Notes under the pieces: generated by a model
What the model was told of the DNA's origin: nothing
The model's input: the letters and a program-made list of their open reading frames with translations, nothing else
The model's database searches: none
Source: an uncultured Peptococcaceae bacterium
Lineage (GTDB): Bacteria; Bacillota; Dehalobacteriia; UBA7702
Assembly: GCA_937919295.1 (NCBI GenBank)
Contig: CALFRX010000134.1
Location: forward strand, 1 to 24,357
Direction: 5' to 3'
Length of the DNA: 24,357 nucleotides
Shown: positions 21,572-24,357 of the stretch, piece after piece
How positions within the stretch are numbered: position 1 is the stretch's first letter
Layout: every line of letters begins with the position of its first letter
Made by a program: the position numbers and the translations under genes

Positions 21572-23272
21572 TCAAACTTCGTCAGTGGGCGTCAAAAGAG
21601 ACGCAGAGCGCATGAGCAAGGCAGCGCTTTCCGCCCTTGTGGCGTCATTTGCCGGGCGGAAACTGTGATCGGCATAACCGGAAATCACGCCGTTGGCCGC
21701 GGCCGCGGCCACCATGGCTTTGGCCCAGGAGGCGATGGTATCGTTGTCGCTGAAAGACGTTTCTGTCTCTGCGGTTTCCTCCATTTGAAACGCTCTGCCG
21801 ATGATCACGGCAATTTCCTGGCGGGTGATATTCTGATTGGGACGGAAGGCACCGTCGGGATAGCCGTTGATGATGTTGTTCTCCGCGGCGAGGGCAACGT
21901 ATTTTTCCGACCAAGTCCCCTGAACATCGCTGAAAACCGCGCTTTTGTCGGTAATCTCTATCAGTTGATTGGCTGCCATGGTACGGATCAGCGCTGTTAC
22001 AAATTCCGCTCTCGTAATGGAATTGTCCGGACGGAAGGTACCGTTGGCGTAACCGTTGAGAGCGCCGACGTTTTTCAGCTGGGCAATAGCGTCTTCGGCC
22101 CAGTGCTGATCGATATCACGAAAAGCGCAGGGCGCTTCGGCGCTGAAAGAAAACACTGAGGAAACCGTTTTCGTGGTACCGTTGGGCAGATTGAGATAGA
22201 AAGCGATGGTGACGTCGCCGCCCTCATAGGCGTCAAGATTGAACTTCTCCGATAGAACTGTGCCGTTCTGCATGGGTCTGTTTTCAAAGGTCGCCACCGT
22301 GGTACCGTTCACCTGCCAACCGCCGGAAGCTACAAAGGGGACGGTGGTTTGGGCTAACGTAGCCGTGACCTTAAAATCAGCGCCGAGGCGAATGGCGGGC
22401 TTCACGGAAGACAGGGTAAAGGAAGCGGAAGATGCTGCCGCGTCACTATCTCTCACAGAGGAAAATCCGTAATCCAACAACGTTCTTGTATCACCATAGC
22501 GGTTGGTGGAATGCATCACAACCGTGATGATGCGGCGGTTGTTCTGTTTTGCCGTCACCGTCATGCAGCTCCCCGCCGCGGAACTGGTTCCTGTTTTCAT
22601 GCCGTCAACACCGGGATAGTAATCGCTGCTTAAAAACTTATTCGTATTCCGATAAGTCGTTCCCTTAAAGGAAATAGATTGCAAGGAGCTATAATTTAGA
22701 ATATCCGGGTAGTTATTGATGAAATGATAGGCCAAAAGCGCCATGGAGCGGGCCGTGACATAATGATCGATGGCGCCGTGGCAATTGGTAAATTTCGCGT
22801 TCATGCCCAAAGAGGCAGCGGTGGAATTCATCCGCGCCACAAAGGCCGCTTCCGAGCCGCTGATGTATTCCGCCATGGCGTGGCAGGCGCCGCAGGCCGA
22901 GGGAATCAGCATCAGTTTCACCATGGTATCAACGGTATATTTCTCCCCTTGATAAAGAGGAACATTGGAGTAACCGGCGGTGGCGGCGACTCTTGCGGCG
23001 CCGGCGCTGATCGTCACCACGGAGTTTTTACTGATGTTCCCTTTATCCAACTCCTCGAAGATGATATAGGCGGTCATCAGCTTCGTCATACTGGCGGGAA
23101 CCCGCATGGTGTCGGCGTCTTTTGTATAGTAAAAGGCGCCGGTATCACAATCCATCACCACGGCGGAATAGGCGTTCACCGAAGGCGCGGCGGCCATGGT
23201 ATGAGCAGAAAAAGTCATGATCAGAAATGTGATCAGCAGTAGAATAAAAAAATTCCTGCGCATGGGTTTCAT
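21572..23272 (-). CDS. dacF: D-alanyl-D-alanine carboxypeptidase (DacF/PBP5-like) with three SLH domains
   Basis: Exported peptidase S11 that trims the terminal D-Ala of peptidoglycan stem peptides. The start at 23272 follows GAGGAGAG and gives 566 aa. A signal peptide (about residues 1-27, MKPMRRNFFILLLITFLIM...) leads into the catalytic domain. Ser61-x2-Lys64 (SMTK) is the nucleophile motif and KTG is at 226-228. The second motif, normally SxN, reads Ser125-Ala-Cys127. A PBP5 C-terminal beta domain follows. Three S-layer-homology repeats lie at about 384-432, 447-495 and 507-559 (FRDIDQHW...ITRAE, FSDVQGTW...ITRQE, FSDNDTIASW...ATRAE). SLH repeats anchor proteins to wall polymer, so this enzyme is probably wall-bound rather than membrane-bound. 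Confidence 0.94.
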   Translation of the reverse strand: MKPMRRNFFILLLITFLIMTFSAHTMAAAPSVNAYSAVVMDCDTGAFYYTKDADTMRVPASMTKLMTAYIIFEELDKGNISKNSVVTISAGAARVAATAGYSNVPLYQGEKYTVDTMVKLMLIPSACGACHAMAEYISGSEAAFVARMNSTAASLGMNAKFTNCHGAIDHYVTARSMALLAYHFINNYPDILNYSSLQSISFKGTTYRNTNKFLSSDYYPGVDGMKTGTSSAAGSCMTVTAKQNNRRIITVVMHSTNRYGDTRTLLDYGFSSVRDSDAAASSASFTLSSVKPAIRLGADFKVTATLAQTTVPFVASGGWQVNGTTVATFENRPMQNGTVLSEKFNLDAYEGGDVTIAFYLNLPNGTTKTVSSVFSFSAEAPCAFRDIDQHWAEDAIAQLKNVGALNGYANGTFRPDNSITRAEFVTALIRTMAANQLIEITDKSAVFSDVQGTWSEKYVALAAENNIINGYPDGAFRPNQNITRQEIAVIIGRAFQMEETAETETSFSDNDTIASWAKAMVAAAAANGVISGYADHSFRPANDATRAESAALLMRSASLLTPTDEV

Positions 23273-23303
23273 AAAAGACACTCTCCTCAAAAAATATAAA
23301 TTT

Positions 23304-23312
23304 ATTATATCA
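23304..23312 (-). promoter_or_regulatory. Extended -10 promoter of the dacF-like gene
   Basis: TGATATAAT on the minus strand is an extended -10 (TGn plus perfect TATAAT), about 32 nt upstream of the start codon. No good -35 is present, which an extended -10 can tolerate. Confidence 0.6.
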
Positions 23313-23399
23313 TAGGTAAAGATCAAAGAAAACAGGACTTTCCGAAAAAAATCGAAAAGCCCCGAAATAGTTATGCTATCGTTATACTTTGGTTTATTC

Positions 23400-23413
23400 G
23401 CCTTTCGAAAGGC
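23400..23413. repeat. 14-bp palindrome at the argF stop
   Basis: GCCTTTCGAAAGGC is a perfect palindrome overlapping the last base of the argF stop codon. It could fold in the mRNA end but no T-tract follows, so I do not call it a terminator. Confidence 0.4.
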
Positions 23414-24357
23414 TATCCGATCATGGCGCAAAGCACCGCTTTAATCGTGTGCATCCTATTTTCCGCCTCGTCGAAAACGACCGAATGTTTGCTGCGGAAA
23501 ACCTCGTCGGTGACTTCCCTGATATCGTAACCCTTTTCCTGCCATTCCTTGGCCATTTTCGTTTCAAAGTCGTGGAACGAAGGCAGGCAATGGAGAAAAA
23601 GCACGTCGGGATTGCCTGTAGCGGATAGCATTTCCATGGTAACGCGGAAAGGTGTCAGCAATTCCACGCGTTGGGGAATCTGCGCTTCTTCTCCCATGGA
23701 AGCCCAAATATCGCTGTAGATCACATCGGCACCTCTGATGGCATCGGGATGGTCGGTAACTTCAATGGTAGCGCCGGTCACCGCGGCGACGGCGTTGGCG
23801 GCGGATAGAACATTTTCGTCGATTTTGAGAGCCTTGGGGCCGTAGGCTACAAAACGCATCCCCATTTTGGCGCAGCCGTACATCCAGGCATAACACATAT
23901 TGTTACGGATATCGCCGCAAAAAACGACCTTGACCTCCTTTAACGGTTTGTCGGTATGTTCTTCGATGGTCAGCAGGTCCGCTAAGATCTGGGTGGGATG
24001 ATCCACATCGGTAAGACCGTTGAACACCGGCACACCGGAAAATTTCGCAAGGTCTTTCACGACTTTTTGGTCAAAACCCCGGTATTCAATGGCATCGAAC
24101 ATGCGGCCCAGCACCTTCGCCGTATCCTCTAAGGATTCCTTTTTCCCCATTTGTGAGCTGTTGGCATCGAGAAACGTGACGTGGGCTCCTTCATCGTGGC
24201 AGGCCACTTCAAAGGCGCAGCGCGTTCTTGTGGAGGTCTTTTCAAACAGCAGCACCACGTTTTTGCCTTTGAGCTGCGGATCGTCACAGATCACCGCTTT
24301 TTTTTTGGCTTTGAGACTAACGGAGAGATCCAGCAAATAGCGGATCTCTTGGGGGCT
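23413..24357 (-). CDS. argF: Ornithine carbamoyltransferase (5' end outside window)
   Basis: Cytoplasmic enzyme that joins carbamoyl phosphate and ornithine to citrulline, or the reverse in the arginine deiminase pathway. 314 codons are visible. The frame is open to the right edge (SPQEIRYLLDLSVSLK), so about 20 N-terminal residues are missing; an internal TTG at 24336 encodes Leu, not the start. Motifs are STRTR for carbamoyl phosphate, HPTQ, SMGEE for ornithine closure and HCLPSFHD around the catalytic Cys. Anabolic (argF) and catabolic (arcB) forms cannot be told apart without neighbours. Confidence 0.94.
   Translation of the reverse strand, partial: SPQEIRYLLDLSVSLKAKKKAVICDDPQLKGKNVVLLFEKTSTRTRCAFEVACHDEGAHVTFLDANSSQMGKKESLEDTAKVLGRMFDAIEYRGFDQKVVKDLAKFSGVPVFNGLTDVDHPTQILADLLTIEEHTDKPLKEVKVVFCGDIRNNMCYAWMYGCAKMGMRFVAYGPKALKIDENVLSAANAVAAVTGATIEVTDHPDAIRGADVIYSDIWASMGEEAQIPQRVELLTPFRVTMEMLSATGNPDVLFLHCLPSFHDFETKMAKEWQEKGYDIREVTDEVFRSKHSVVFDEAENRMHTIKAVLCAMIG

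Noticed and set aside
22724..23242. 172-codon plus-strand frame rich in Gly and His
   Set aside because: Antisense to the catalytic domain of the carboxypeptidase; no independent support.

Overview
The window looks like chromosome of an anaerobic, low- to mid-GC Bacillota (Clostridia, or possibly Negativicutes). The evidence is a complete [FeFe]-hydrogenase maturation set (HydE, HydG, HydF and the small TM1266-type protein), a CIRCE/HrcA operator in front of htpG, several TTGACA/TATAAT-type promoters, a CadC/SmtB-type repressor with its zinc/cadmium ATPase, a D,D-carboxypeptidase with three SLH domains, and an RND exporter of the coiled-coil type found in Gram-positive lineages. I saw no tRNA, rRNA, CRISPR array, insertion sequence or phage gene. 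Genus cannot be assigned from sequence alone.

Layout, left to right; nearly everything is on the minus strand. (1) 1-2152: 5' part of an RND/HAE1 exporter with its promoter and a palindrome over the -35. (2) 2468-2995: corrinoid adenosyltransferase with its own terminator. (3) 3130-6062: arsR/cadC-cadA metal-efflux operon, with a consensus promoter and a 26-bp perfect palindromic operator. (4) 6477-8360: htpG, whose best start is a TTG downstream of a perfect CIRCE. (5) 8553-12553: operon TM1266-like/hydE/hydG/hydF, preceded by a leader of about 200 nt that ends in an intrinsic terminator just upstream of the first Shine-Dalgarno. (6) 12858-12983: possible small membrane protein. (7) 13078-13941: AAA/ABC-type ATPase of unknown function, divergent from a WYL-domain regulator at 14111-15103 (+). 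(8) 15455-16009 (+): ubiX, converging through a shared bidirectional terminator on a minus-strand operon at 16076-21305 that reads ubiD, ubiA, substrate-binding lipoprotein, ABC ATPase, permease. (9) 21572-23272: DacF-like carboxypeptidase with SLH domains, ended by a 32-bp palindromic terminator. (10) 23413-24357: ornithine carbamoyltransferase, cut by the window edge.

How the genes work together. The hyd operon builds the H-cluster, but no hydrogenase structural gene is present. The ubiD-ubiA-ABC operon plus ubiX encodes the prenylation and prenyl-FMN-dependent decarboxylation of an aromatic carboxylate, as in the late steps of (futalosine) menaquinone synthesis. An importer is built into the same operon, so salvage of an aromatic quinone precursor is a reasonable hypothesis. 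The cad operon is a self-contained metal-responsive efflux module.

Several translation starts given here are shorter than the longest ORF because a Shine-Dalgarno or an operator decides the start (cadC, htpG, hydG, TM1266-like, the ATPase, ubiX, ubiD, dacF, the binding protein and the permease).
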